DNA of 51,854 bases, from NCBI RefSeq assembly GCF_030651995.1, contig NZ_JAUSBN010000082.1, positions 1-51,854 of the forward strand. The letters are read 5' to 3'. Made by a program: the position numbers and the translations under genes. Every line of letters starts with the position of its first letter. The stretch's first letter is position 1. The notes under the pieces were generated by a model that saw nothing but the letters and a program-made list of their open reading frames with translations, did no database searches and was not told the DNA's origin. Positions 16,747 to 24,420 of this stretch are shown here, one piece after another. The DNA comes from Reyranella sp. (GTDB lineage: Bacteria; Pseudomonadota; Alphaproteobacteria; Reyranellales; Reyranellaceae).

Positions 16747-17499
16747 ATGACAGTCAGAACCGCCGATCGAACGCTCGACATTTTCGAGAGTTTTGCGCGC
16801 CGACAACGACCGATTACCGTATCGGATCTTGCGCGCGAGCTGTCTCTGCCGACTTCGACCTGCTTTGCGCTCGTGCGTACGCTCGTGGATCGAGGATTTC
16901 TCTACTATCTGAGGCCGCGCGGGGCCGTTTATCCAACCGGTCGACTGGGGCAGGTCGCCGAATCGATCGGGTTTCATGACCCGATCGCGACGCACATCCG
17001 CCCAATCCTCGAGTCTCTCCGCGATGTCACGGGAGAGACGGTCATCCTCGGCAAGCTTCAGGGGCTGGCTGTCGTCTATCTGGAGATTATCGAGTCACGG
17101 CAGGCCGTCCGCTACACCATGGCGGTCGGTACAGTTCGTGAGCTTCATGCCTCCTCTATTGGAAAGGCAATCGTCGCTGCGATGGACGATGCTTCGCGTG
17201 AAGCCGTGCTTGCGCAGCTGAAGTATCCAAAGCTCACTGACGATACGATTCGCAATCGCGGACAGTATTCGCGCGACCTGGAAGAAGGTCGCAAGCGCGG
17301 CTACTGGACCAATATTGGTGAGAGCTCGCCGGATGTCATGGGCATCGCGCTTTCAGTCAAAATATTCGGCGATCTTTATGGCATCAACCTGGTCGGGCCG
17401 CAGTCACGTTTCAATCGAAACCTCAAGGCATATGCCGACGCACTGAGGGCGACGGTCAAGAAGGTCGGTGCCATTCGGACGGCATTGTATGACGACTAG
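16747..17499 (+). CDS. IclR-family transcriptional regulator
   Basis: Regulator of 250 residues. The N-terminal winged HTH is visible at residues 1-60 (RTLDIFESFARRQRPITVSD, then LARELSLPTSTCFALVRTLV). The C-terminal effector-binding domain has GETVILGKLQGLAVVYL, RELHASSIGKAIVAAM and MGIALSVKIFGDLYGINLVG. IclR proteins usually control adjacent catabolic genes and sense an aromatic or short organic acid. Here it faces the racemase unit and leads the binding-protein/SDR/thiolase unit. The start at 16747 begins 12 residues before the HTH; ATG 16702 is possible. Confidence 0.9.
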   Translation: MTVRTADRTLDIFESFARRQRPITVSDLARELSLPTSTCFALVRTLVDRGFLYYLRPRGAVYPTGRLGQVAESIGFHDPIATHIRPILESLRDVTGETVILGKLQGLAVVYLEIIESRQAVRYTMAVGTVRELHASSIGKAIVAAMDDASREAVLAQLKYPKLTDDTIRNRGQYSRDLEEGRKRGYWTNIGESSPDVMGIALSVKIFGDLYGINLVGPQSRFNRNLKAYADALRATVKKVGAIRTALYDD

Positions 17500-17545
17500 C
17501 AGGCAAGATCGTTCCTTGATCTTTGCAGGAGAAAGGGAGCTACCA

Positions 17546-19171
17546 ATGACAAGCGTATTCTCATCCATGCGTGCGCATCTGAAGAGAGTGTTCTTTCTCG
17601 GGCTCGCCTCGTTGCTGGGAATAGCGGCGGGCCATGGCATCGCCCACGCGCAAAAGGCGGGAGGCACGCTCCGGGTGCAACTCATGGATACGCCCCCCAG
17701 CGCATCGCCGCTCGAGGAAATCACCGTCTCGGTGGTGGTTCCCTTCATGGGGGTGTTCAACAACCTCGTGATCTACGACCAGGCGGTGGCGCGCAACTCC
17801 TTCGACAGCATCCGGCCCGAGCTGGCGACCGGGTGGCAGGTCAGCGAAGACGGAAAGCAGGTGCGCTTCGATCTGCGACGTGAAGTCAAATGGCACGACG
17901 GCAAGCCATTCACTGCGGCCGACGTGCGCTGCACCTTCGACCTCCTGATGGAGAAGGGTGAAGCCAAGCTCCGCCGCAATCCGCGCGGTGTCTGGTACGG
18001 GAACGTCGAGCAGGTCACATCCGACAACGATTTCCAGGTGACCTTCCATCTCAAGCACCCCCAGCCGTCGCTGCTGGCGCTGCTGTCGGCCGGCTGGTCC
18101 GCGATCTATCCCTGTCACGTCGCGCCGGCGCAGATGCGGAGACACCCGATCGGAACCGGGCCCTTCAAGTTCGTGGAGATGAAGAGCAACGAGCGGGTGA
18201 AACTGGAGAAGAACAACGAGTACTGGCGGCCCGGGCGACCCTATCTCGATGGTATCGAGTTCATCATCATCTCGAACCGGGCAACGCGCATGCTCGCCTT
18301 TACCGCCGACCGGTCCGACATGACATTCCCGACCGATGTCACCATGCCGCTCTACAAGGACATCATGCAGCAGACGCCGACCGCGCAGTGCACCGTGCGA
18401 CCGACGGGCGTCACCTACAATCTGATCTTCAATCGGGACGCGGCGCCGTTCAATGATGAGCGCGCGCGCGCGGCCCTCGCCCTTACGCTGGACCGCAAGA
18501 CCCTGGTCGACATCATAAGTGACGGGGCGGACGTCATCGGAGGCGCGATGTTGCCGCCGCCGGCGGGGGTGTGGGGCGTCGGTGCGGAGGCCCTGGCGGA
18601 CCTCCCGGGCTATGGGCCGGACGTCGAGGCGTCGCGCGAGAAGGGCAGGGCGCTGATGCGCGAGGCGGGATACGGCCCGGACAAGCGGCTGAAGCTCAAG
18701 GTCACGACCAGAAACATCGCCAGCTATCGCGACTTGTCGGTTCTCATGATCGATCAGCTGCGCCACATCTATATCGACGGCGAAATGGAGCTTCTCGACA
18801 GCGCCGTCTACTTCAATCGTCTCTACCAGAAGAACTATCTTCTCGTCGTGAATGCCACCGGCAGTTCTTTGGATGATCCCGACCAGCATTTCGTGGAGAA
18901 CTACGGCTGCAACTCACCGCGCAATTTCAACGGATACTGCGATCCGGAACTCACGAAGCTCATTGCTTCCCAGTCGCTCGAGCGCGACGTTGAAAAGCGC
19001 CGCAGCGTGGTGCGGGAGATCGAACGCAAGCTGGCGCGGGACATCGTGCGGCCGATTTTCTCGCACAATGTCACGGCTGCCTGCCGGCAGGCACGGGTCC
19101 GCGACCTGACGATCATGGTCAACAGCAACTACAATGGGTGGCGCTTCGAAGATGTCTGGCTGGATCAATAG
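17546..19171 (+). CDS. ABC transporter solute-binding protein, family 5 (oligopeptide/dipeptide type)
   Basis: Periplasmic binding protein of 541 residues. Residues 1-35 are a signal peptide (FFLGLASLLGIAAGHGIAHA, cleaved before QKAGGTLRV). The mature protein shows the SBP_bac_5 pattern: PELATGWQVSEDGKQVRFDL, REVKWHDGKPFTAADV, and HPIGTGPFKFVE. Such proteins capture peptides or other bulky solutes for an ABC importer. No permease or ATPase gene is present in this locus, so its partner must lie elsewhere or outside the known pairs. The ATG at 17546 has GAAAGGGAG upstream. It follows the IclR gene by 46 bases and precedes a strong hairpin. Confidence 0.9.
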   Translation: MTSVFSSMRAHLKRVFFLGLASLLGIAAGHGIAHAQKAGGTLRVQLMDTPPSASPLEEITVSVVVPFMGVFNNLVIYDQAVARNSFDSIRPELATGWQVSEDGKQVRFDLRREVKWHDGKPFTAADVRCTFDLLMEKGEAKLRRNPRGVWYGNVEQVTSDNDFQVTFHLKHPQPSLLALLSAGWSAIYPCHVAPAQMRRHPIGTGPFKFVEMKSNERVKLEKNNEYWRPGRPYLDGIEFIIISNRATRMLAFTADRSDMTFPTDVTMPLYKDIMQQTPTAQCTVRPTGVTYNLIFNRDAAPFNDERARAALALTLDRKTLVDIISDGADVIGGAMLPPPAGVWGVGAEALADLPGYGPDVEASREKGRALMREAGYGPDKRLKLKVTTRNIASYRDLSVLMIDQLRHIYIDGEMELLDSAVYFNRLYQKNYLLVVNATGSSLDDPDQHFVENYGCNSPRNFNGYCDPELTKLIASQSLERDVEKRRSVVREIERKLARDIVRPIFSHNVTAACRQARVRDLTIMVNSNYNGWRFEDVWLDQ

Positions 19172-19219
19172 CCCGGAGCCGCCCAGGCGCTGGTGATTCC
19201 GTGGATGGCCTCCGGCGTT

Positions 19220-19246
19220 GCCGCAGAGAACGTTCTTCTCTGCGGC
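19220..19246 (+). terminator. Strong intercistronic hairpin (terminator-like, no T-run)
   Basis: Perfect 11-base stem GCCGCAGAGAA / TTCTCTGCGGC around a 5-base loop, 49 bases after the binding-protein stop. No T-run follows, so it is more likely an mRNA-stabilising or attenuating hairpin than a full intrinsic terminator. Binding-protein genes often carry such a hairpin to raise their mRNA level over downstream genes. Confidence 0.45.
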
Positions 19247-19390
19247 CAGCTTCCCCGCGACGCTGTCTCGCTCAACGCCGGGTTCCGCGGCTCGAGGGCC
19301 CGATACACACCTCTGGCCAACCGCGGTCGCGATGCTCTAACAATCCTCGCGAACCACTCAGGACATCATTTCTCGGGGGAATCATCGCTC

Positions 19391-20176
19391 ATGCAACTCG
19401 ATAAGACAGTGGCCGCGGTCGTTACGGGCGGCGCGTCTGGCCTCGGCGCCGCCACCTCGCGCATGCTTGCCTCGCACGGCGTGAAGGTCGCGATCTTCGA
19501 CCTCAACGAGGAACAGGGCGAGACGCTCGCCCGGGAAATCGGCGGCGTCTTCTGCAAGGTCAACGTGACGTCGACCGAAGAGGTCGAGGCCGGGTTCGCG
19601 AAGGCGCGGGCGGCCAACGGGCAGGAGCGCATCCTGGTGAACTGCGCCGGTGTCGGCGGCGGTGCGCAGAAGACCGCATCGCTCGACAGGACGACCGGTG
19701 CCCCCAAGGAGTATCCGCTGGAGAACTTCGAGCGCATCATCAACGTCAATCTCATCGGCACATTCCGCTGCATCACCAAGTCGGCGGCGGGCATGCTGAC
19801 GCTGGCCCCGCAGGCCGACGGCGATCGCGGCGTGATCCTCAACACCGCATCGGTCGCGGCCGAGGACGGCCAGATCGGCCAGGTCGCCTATACGGCCTCG
19901 AAAGCCGGCGTCGTCGGCATCACGCTCGTGGTGGCGCGCGACCTCTCCAATGAGGGAATTCGCTGCAATACGATCCTGCCCGGCATCTTCGACACGCCGT
20001 TGCTCGCGCGTGCGCCGGACAACGTCAAGGCGGCGCTGGCCGCCTCGGTCCCGTTCCCCAAGCGTCTGGGACGCCCCGAGGAATATGCACAGGTCGCCCA
20101 TACGATGATCACGTGCGGCTACCTCAATGGCGAAGACGTCCGCGTTGACGGCGCCATCCGCATGGCGCCACGCTGA
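19391..20176 (+). CDS. SDR of the 3-hydroxyacyl-CoA dehydrogenase type-2 (HSD10) kind
   Basis: NAD-dependent dehydrogenase of 261 residues. The motifs are TGGASGLGAATSR for the cofactor, IFDLNEEQG with the Asp that selects NAD, NCAGVGGGA, the catalytic Ser in LNTASVAAEDG and Tyr167 in YTASKAG. The insert PLENFERIINVNLIGTFRCI and the tail DVRVDGAIRMAPR resemble HSD17B10 enzymes, which oxidise 3-hydroxy-2-methylacyl-CoA. Followed 25 bases later by a thiolase, it supplies the two last steps of beta-oxidation of a branched acyl-CoA. Start at 19391 by similarity; the ribosome site is weak. Confidence 0.88.
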   Translation: MQLDKTVAAVVTGGASGLGAATSRMLASHGVKVAIFDLNEEQGETLAREIGGVFCKVNVTSTEEVEAGFAKARAANGQERILVNCAGVGGGAQKTASLDRTTGAPKEYPLENFERIINVNLIGTFRCITKSAAGMLTLAPQADGDRGVILNTASVAAEDGQIGQVAYTASKAGVVGITLVVARDLSNEGIRCNTILPGIFDTPLLARAPDNVKAALAASVPFPKRLGRPEEYAQVAHTMITCGYLNGEDVRVDGAIRMAPR

Positions 20177-20201
20177 GCCGAGACCCGGAAAGGATAGAGC
20201 A

Positions 20202-21434
20202 ATGACCGAAGCATGGATCATCGATGCCTGCCGCACGCCGCGCGGCGTTGGCAAGGCAGGCAAGGGTGCGCTGTGGGAGGTTCATCCGCAGCAGCTCGGC
20301 GCGACCGTTCTCAAGGCGATCGCCGAACGCAACGGGATCGACACGAAGGAGGTCGGCGATGTGATCTGGGGGACGGCCGCCCAGGTCTCGAAGCAGAGCG
20401 GCGATCTCGGTCGCATGTCTGCCCTCGATGCCGGCTATGACGTCAAGGCGAGCGGCATCACCATCGACCGTTTCTGCGGTTCGGGCATCAGCGCCGTGAG
20501 CCTCGCCGCCGCCTGCATCAAGTCGGGCATGGAAGACCTGGTGGTCGCCGGCGGTACGGAGATGATGTCCATGGACCGCAGCCGCGGCAGCGGGCCGGCA
20601 GTGATGGACAACGGCAATCTGCGCCTGCGCCTGCATCATCCCCAGACGCACCAGGGCATCTGCGCCGACGCCATCGCCACGCTGGAGAAGATCCCGCGCC
20701 AGGCGCTGGACGAGGCGGGCTATACCAGCCAGCAACGCGCGGCGATCGCCATCGCCGAGGGCCGCTTCAACAAGTCCCTGATCCCCGTCTACAAGGAAGA
20801 CGGCACGCTCGCCCTGGATCGCGAGGAATATCCGCGTCCGCAGACGACTCGCGAGGGACTGGCAAACCTCAAGGCCGCCTTCGCGGCGATGGCCGACGTC
20901 CCGCTCGACGACAAGGGCATGACCTATCGCTCGCTGATCCTGCAGGCCTATCCCGACCTCAAGATCGAGCATGTCCATCATGCCGGCAATTCCTCCGGCG
21001 TCGTCGACGGCTCGGCCGCCGTGCTGCTCGCGTCGCCCGACTATGCCAAAGCCCACGGCCTCAAGCCGCGCGCCCGCGTCGTTGCCATGGCGAACATGGG
21101 CGACAGCCCAGAGCTGATGCTCAATGCGCCGGTGCCGGCGGCCCGGAAGGTCCTGGAGAAGGCCGGCTTGAAGAAGAGCGACATCGACCTCTGGGAGATC
21201 AACGAGGCCTTCGCCGTCGTCTCGGAGAAGTTCGTGCGCGATCTCGATCTCGATCGCGACAAGGTCAACGTCAACGGCGGCTCGATCGCGCTCGGCCACC
21301 CGATCGGAGCGACCGGCGCCATCCTGATCGGCACCGTCCTCGACGAGCTCGAGAGGCAGAACAAGCAGTTCGGTCTCGTCACGATGTGCGCCGCCGGCGG
21401 CATGGCGCCGGCGATCATCATCGAGCGCATCTGA
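20202..21434 (+). CDS. Acetyl-CoA C-acyltransferase (thiolase)
   Basis: Degradative-type thiolase of 410 residues that cleaves 3-ketoacyl-CoA with CoA. The active-site Cys is C92 in DRFCGSGISA; the second Cys lies in MCAAGGMAPA and the His in LGHPIGATGA. WEINEAFAVV and NVNGGSIALG are also standard. The length is normal. A GGAAAGGATAGAG site precedes ATG 20202. With the HSD10-like SDR it forms the 3' end of the IclR-led unit. The match to the racemase and enoyl-CoA hydratase of the divergent unit suggests one pathway for a 2-methyl-branched acid. Confidence 0.93.
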   Translation: MTEAWIIDACRTPRGVGKAGKGALWEVHPQQLGATVLKAIAERNGIDTKEVGDVIWGTAAQVSKQSGDLGRMSALDAGYDVKASGITIDRFCGSGISAVSLAAACIKSGMEDLVVAGGTEMMSMDRSRGSGPAVMDNGNLRLRLHHPQTHQGICADAIATLEKIPRQALDEAGYTSQQRAAIAIAEGRFNKSLIPVYKEDGTLALDREEYPRPQTTREGLANLKAAFAAMADVPLDDKGMTYRSLILQAYPDLKIEHVHHAGNSSGVVDGSAAVLLASPDYAKAHGLKPRARVVAMANMGDSPELMLNAPVPAARKVLEKAGLKKSDIDLWEINEAFAVVSEKFVRDLDLDRDKVNVNGGSIALGHPIGATGAILIGTVLDELERQNKQFGLVTMCAAGGMAPAIIIERI

Positions 21435-21608
21435 GAAATCCCCAGGGAGAAGTGCCTCGACGACCTGGGGGGCGACGGGACATTTCCCCGTCGCAGGATG
21501 GCACGCCTGGCCTGCTCAAGCGCCGCCATTACCCGGCCCGGCCGAAGGTCATCTCGCGACGAATGTGCGAGAAGACCGATACGGCCGAAAGAGCTATGTT
21601 CTATTTGC

Positions 21609-21845
21609 TCAAAATCTGCCGCCACCCGGAGCGCCAACGCCATTCGGTATTGAGCCGATGTTGGTCTCGAACTTGAGGGTGGTGGTGTCCTTGGCGCTGG
21701 CGACCGCAAAGGTGCCCACCGAGCTTCCGACCGAAAACTCCGTGCGCGAGGCCAGCTTGCCGTTGACGAACGTCGTCATGCTCACGGTGCCGCCTTGGGA
21801 TCCAGAGTTCGGCAGCCGGGCTTTGTAGTTTCTGCGCCTGGGCAA
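21609..21845 (-). pseudogene. Partial duplicate of the secreted protein encoded at 21889-22734
   Basis: A fragment of about 78 codons. Residues NYKARLPNSGSQ through AVASAKDTTTLKFE repeat the C-terminal domain of the neighbouring gene. The match is 168 bases without gaps at roughly 92% identity. It has no signal peptide, begins in unrelated sequence (upstream frames read TPAQLAQAQK), and ends in a different tail (NIGSIPNGVGAPGGGRF). It is best read as a non-functional partial copy, though a translated fragment cannot be excluded. Confidence 0.6.
21665..21832 (+). repeat. 168-bp direct repeat, copy 1
   Basis: Starts TCTCGAACTTGAGGGTG and ends GGGCTTTGTAGTTTC. Aligns without gaps to copy 2 at 22020-22187, with about a dozen substitutions. 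Copy 1 lies in the fragmentary gene. Confidence 0.85.
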
Positions 21846-21888
21846 GCTGCGCGGGCGTCACGGCCCGGAGTTGCCCTAGAAAGGCCCC

Positions 21889-22734
21889 CTACTTGGTGGC
21901 GGGCTTCGCTGGCGCAGGCGCCGCCTTAACGGGAGAGCCCGGCTTGGCCGGGTCGTCCGTGCTCGGGGCTACTTTCACACCATGGGTGGACATGTCCTTA
22001 ATGGCGTCGGCTAGCACAATCTCGAACTTGAGGGTGATGGTGTCCTTGGCGCTGGCGACCGCAAAGGTGCCCACCGAGGTTCCGACCGGAAGGTCGGCGC
22101 GCGAGGCCAGCTTGCCGTTGACGAACGTCGTCATGCTCACGGTGCTGACCTGGGATCCAGAGTTCGGCAGCTGGGCTTTGTAGTTTCCCGGTTTCAGGTC
22201 CTTGAAAGTCACGTTACCGCCCGCGTCGGTCGTGCCTTTGCCAGCGGCGAAGCTTCCTGGGTCACCTTCAAGACCAACAGATGTGCCTGATAGCGGTTCT
22301 CCGGCAGTTCGTTGAGGAATGACCGGGCTACCGGATGTCGCCAACCCCTTCTTGATGTCTGCACCCGAAGCGCCAATGCCATTCACTACTGGGTCTCGAG
22401 GGTCTATCTTACCTCGAAAATCTCCGGGCCGGTCTACCTCGAAAATCGGCTTGTTGATGGAGCGCCCACCCGCTCCCGGCTGCGCGCCAGATGACACCGG
22501 CGGAATCACAGGTGACTGGGGCGCCACCACTGGGCCCAGTGGGATACTGGTGGGCGCCTGCGGCGCCGGGGCAACGCGGGGCTGGGGCGTCATGGCCCCG
22601 CCACCCGGTGTCATCGCGCCCTGTGACCAGGCCGGCATCGCCACGAGCGCAATACCCACGGCGAGCAATGCCGACATCTTCACGGCAGAGACTTGCGTCG
22701 GAATCCTGAAACTAGACGATCTGTCAGCGACCAC
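21889..22734 (-). CDS. Secreted Pro/Gly-rich protein with a C-terminal beta domain
   Basis: Exported 281-residue protein of unknown role. The hydrophobic core SALLAVGIALVAMPAW ends in a signal-peptidase-like site at WSQ. A Pro/Gly-rich region with little predicted order follows (residues 40-145). The C-terminal domain begins SVGLEGDPGSFAAGKGTTDA, continues with NVTFKDLKPGNYKAQL (a carboxypeptidase-regulatory/prealbumin-like pattern) and ends in a Pro/Ala/Lys tail. The start is taken as GTG 22734, which has GGGGGGA seven bases upstream; ATG 22677 is the alternative. Part of its C-terminal domain is duplicated next door. Confidence 0.65.
   Translation of the reverse strand: MVADRSSSFRIPTQVSAVKMSALLAVGIALVAMPAWSQGAMTPGGGAMTPQPRVAPAPQAPTSIPLGPVVAPQSPVIPPVSSGAQPGAGGRSINKPIFEVDRPGDFRGKIDPRDPVVNGIGASGADIKKGLATSGSPVIPQRTAGEPLSGTSVGLEGDPGSFAAGKGTTDAGGNVTFKDLKPGNYKAQLPNSGSQVSTVSMTTFVNGKLASRADLPVGTSVGTFAVASAKDTITLKFEIVLADAIKDMSTHGVKVAPSTDDPAKPGSPVKAAPAPAKPATK
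22020..22187 (+). repeat. 168-bp direct repeat, copy 2
   Basis: Parent copy, inside the secreted-protein gene. It pairs with 21665-21832; the copies are 355 bases apart start to start, a distance that allows deletion or expansion by recombination. Confidence 0.85.
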
Positions 22735-22852
22735 GATGTTATCCCCCCAAAATCATTCGCCAGATATTGGTCGTATGCACGCAGGAGCCTATTCAATGGC
22801 CAAGTCCTCATCTTATCCTATAAGGACGAATCATGCGGGAGGAACGGACATT

Positions 22853-23164
22853 ATGAAGCTCTCTATGGCGTTCATGCTCGTAGTAGGTTTCGGCATCACC
22901 GGGGCAGTCGGCCAGGACTACGGCTCCGGGGCACCGCGAGGCTACGACAACAGCGGTTACGGCCCTCAGCAGGCGCAGAACTGGCCGCCCAACAATCAGT
23001 CTAGCTGGCCGCCCAACAATCAGTCTAAAGGTCAACGCTATACGACGGTGACAGTGACTAACCGCGGTCAGAACGGATATCCAGACCACGTCGTGCAGCA
23101 GCAGGTCCCCTGCGGCAGCCAGTATTATGACGGCTACCGTCAGCGCATTGCGCCTCAGTGCTAG
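22853..23164 (+). CDS. Small secreted Gln/Asn/Pro-rich protein
   Basis: Exported 103-residue protein. Residues 1-20 form a signal peptide (MAFMLVVGFGITGAVG, cut before QDYGSG). The mature part is rich in Gln, Asn, Pro, Gly and Tyr and holds a duplicated WPPNNQS unit coded by a 24-bp tandem repeat. It ends with a small segment holding two Cys (VPCGSQYY and APQC), which may form a disulfide. The ATG at 22853 has GGGAGGAA upstream. No family recognised. It is divergent from the secreted Pro/Gly-rich protein gene. Confidence 0.6.
   Translation: MKLSMAFMLVVGFGITGAVGQDYGSGAPRGYDNSGYGPQQAQNWPPNNQSSWPPNNQSKGQRYTTVTVTNRGQNGYPDHVVQQQVPCGSQYYDGYRQRIAPQC
22982..23029 (+). repeat. 24-bp tandem repeat, two copies
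   Basis: Unit CTGGCCGCCCAACAATCAGT plus CTAG/CTAA, repeated twice in frame inside the small secreted protein gene (WPPNNQSS, WPPNNQSK). A likely slippage site. Confidence 0.7.
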
Positions 23165-23611
23165 GGCCTTGCCTTTCCTGACTATTTTCGCTGACTTGCC
23201 CTCCACTCCCACGCTGGCACGCAGTCGTGCGCGTGAATGCCCCGCCGATCCGCCTTCGCCAACGCTTCTTGCTCGACATAGTCTCCGCTGTAACGCACGA
23301 GTGCCCTGCTTCGACGCCTGATGTCGTGATGCTCGCTTTTTCGACAGACCGTCCAAGAATCCTCGAAAATGGACATGCGTGAGGCCGACCCTTGCGCCGA
23401 CTACCGCTTCGGCTTCCACTCGCTCGGCAGCTGACGGCGTAGGTGTTCATGCACACGGCTGCATGCTGGCATGGGAGTGGCGGGCACAAGATCGACGCCA
23501 ATAGGGACTTACAACGGTAGCTTGGGCGCGTCCGTCGCCGCGAAATCCTGCCGCCTGCTTCCCCACCTGTTGAGGCACGCGGAAGGCCAACGGCTAAGTC
23601 ATTGGAATGAT
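23165..23611. other. Intergenic region before tRNA-Arg
   Basis: About 450 bases between the small secreted protein gene and the 3' end of tRNA-Arg. A 64-codon leftward frame at 23182-23376 has no recognisable family and no ribosome site. I see no further RNA gene, repeat or terminator. Confidence 0.4.
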
Positions 23612-23730
<119 letters not shown>

Positions 23731-24420
23731 GAGGTGTGATAAGCCAGTAACAACGGGTTCTTGGAGCCACAAAACGTTTTCGTGACTTCTGGCGCCATAG
23801 AGCCGGCCGGAAGCCTCCCTGCCTGCCAGTGCAAAAACCCCCTCAATGTGACCGCGTTGTGACCACCTGGACGGCGGGAAGGGGGGGGGTGATTTTCCTG
23901 CTGGGGTAGCCCCATGCGGTTTCATCGGCGCAAATCTAGCGGGATGAAGAATTCGAAATTCCGGGACCTGTCTCACCGCTCTGAACCACTGCCGATACGC
24001 GGACGGTGGAAAGACACTGGAGTCTATCGTCGTGATCGGGACAACGGATTTCCATGGGAATTTCCATGGAAGCGAGTACCTCGGTCTTTATCGCAGATTA
24101 GATATCTCAACGACGAATGAGTTGGCTATTTGGCAACCAGGAGACACTAGTAACGGTGTTTATGTTTCTCGTCTTTAAATCAGATACATGGTCCGTACTT
24201 GCAGGTTTACGCAGAGCAAGCGAATTGCGCCCAATCGCCGGATGACTGGCCGTGGTCATATGCGCGACAGCCTGTAATCGTCATTGCCGGGCGACCGCCG
24301 GCCATAGCGATCAATGACTTGATGTCTGTGGCCGAGTTGCCGTAGGGCGAGCAGATGGGGCGGGTGTTCGGGTAAGCATGATGGTTCGCGTAGGCCTGAG
24401 TTCATTTCAGAGGCTAATCG
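23731..24420. other. Non-coding left arm of the element
   Basis: About 690 bases between the left repeat and the kup stop codon. It contains the phased TGTGACC pair at 23848-23865, a run of nine G residues near 23881 and a short TTTCCATGG(G/A)A duplication near 24048. I find no convincing gene. Base composition becomes more AT-rich toward kup. Confidence 0.5.
23848..23865 (+). promoter_or_regulatory. Phased TGTGACC pair, candidate left integrase arm site
   Basis: TGTGACC-GCGT-TGTGACC: two direct heptamers starting 11 bases apart, one helical turn. The same spacing and orientation recur at 26562-26579 near the right repeat. Confidence 0.5.

Noticed and set aside
23182..23376. 64-codon leftward frame before tRNA-Arg
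   Set aside because: No ribosome site, no recognisable family and codon use unlike neighbours; left as non-coding.
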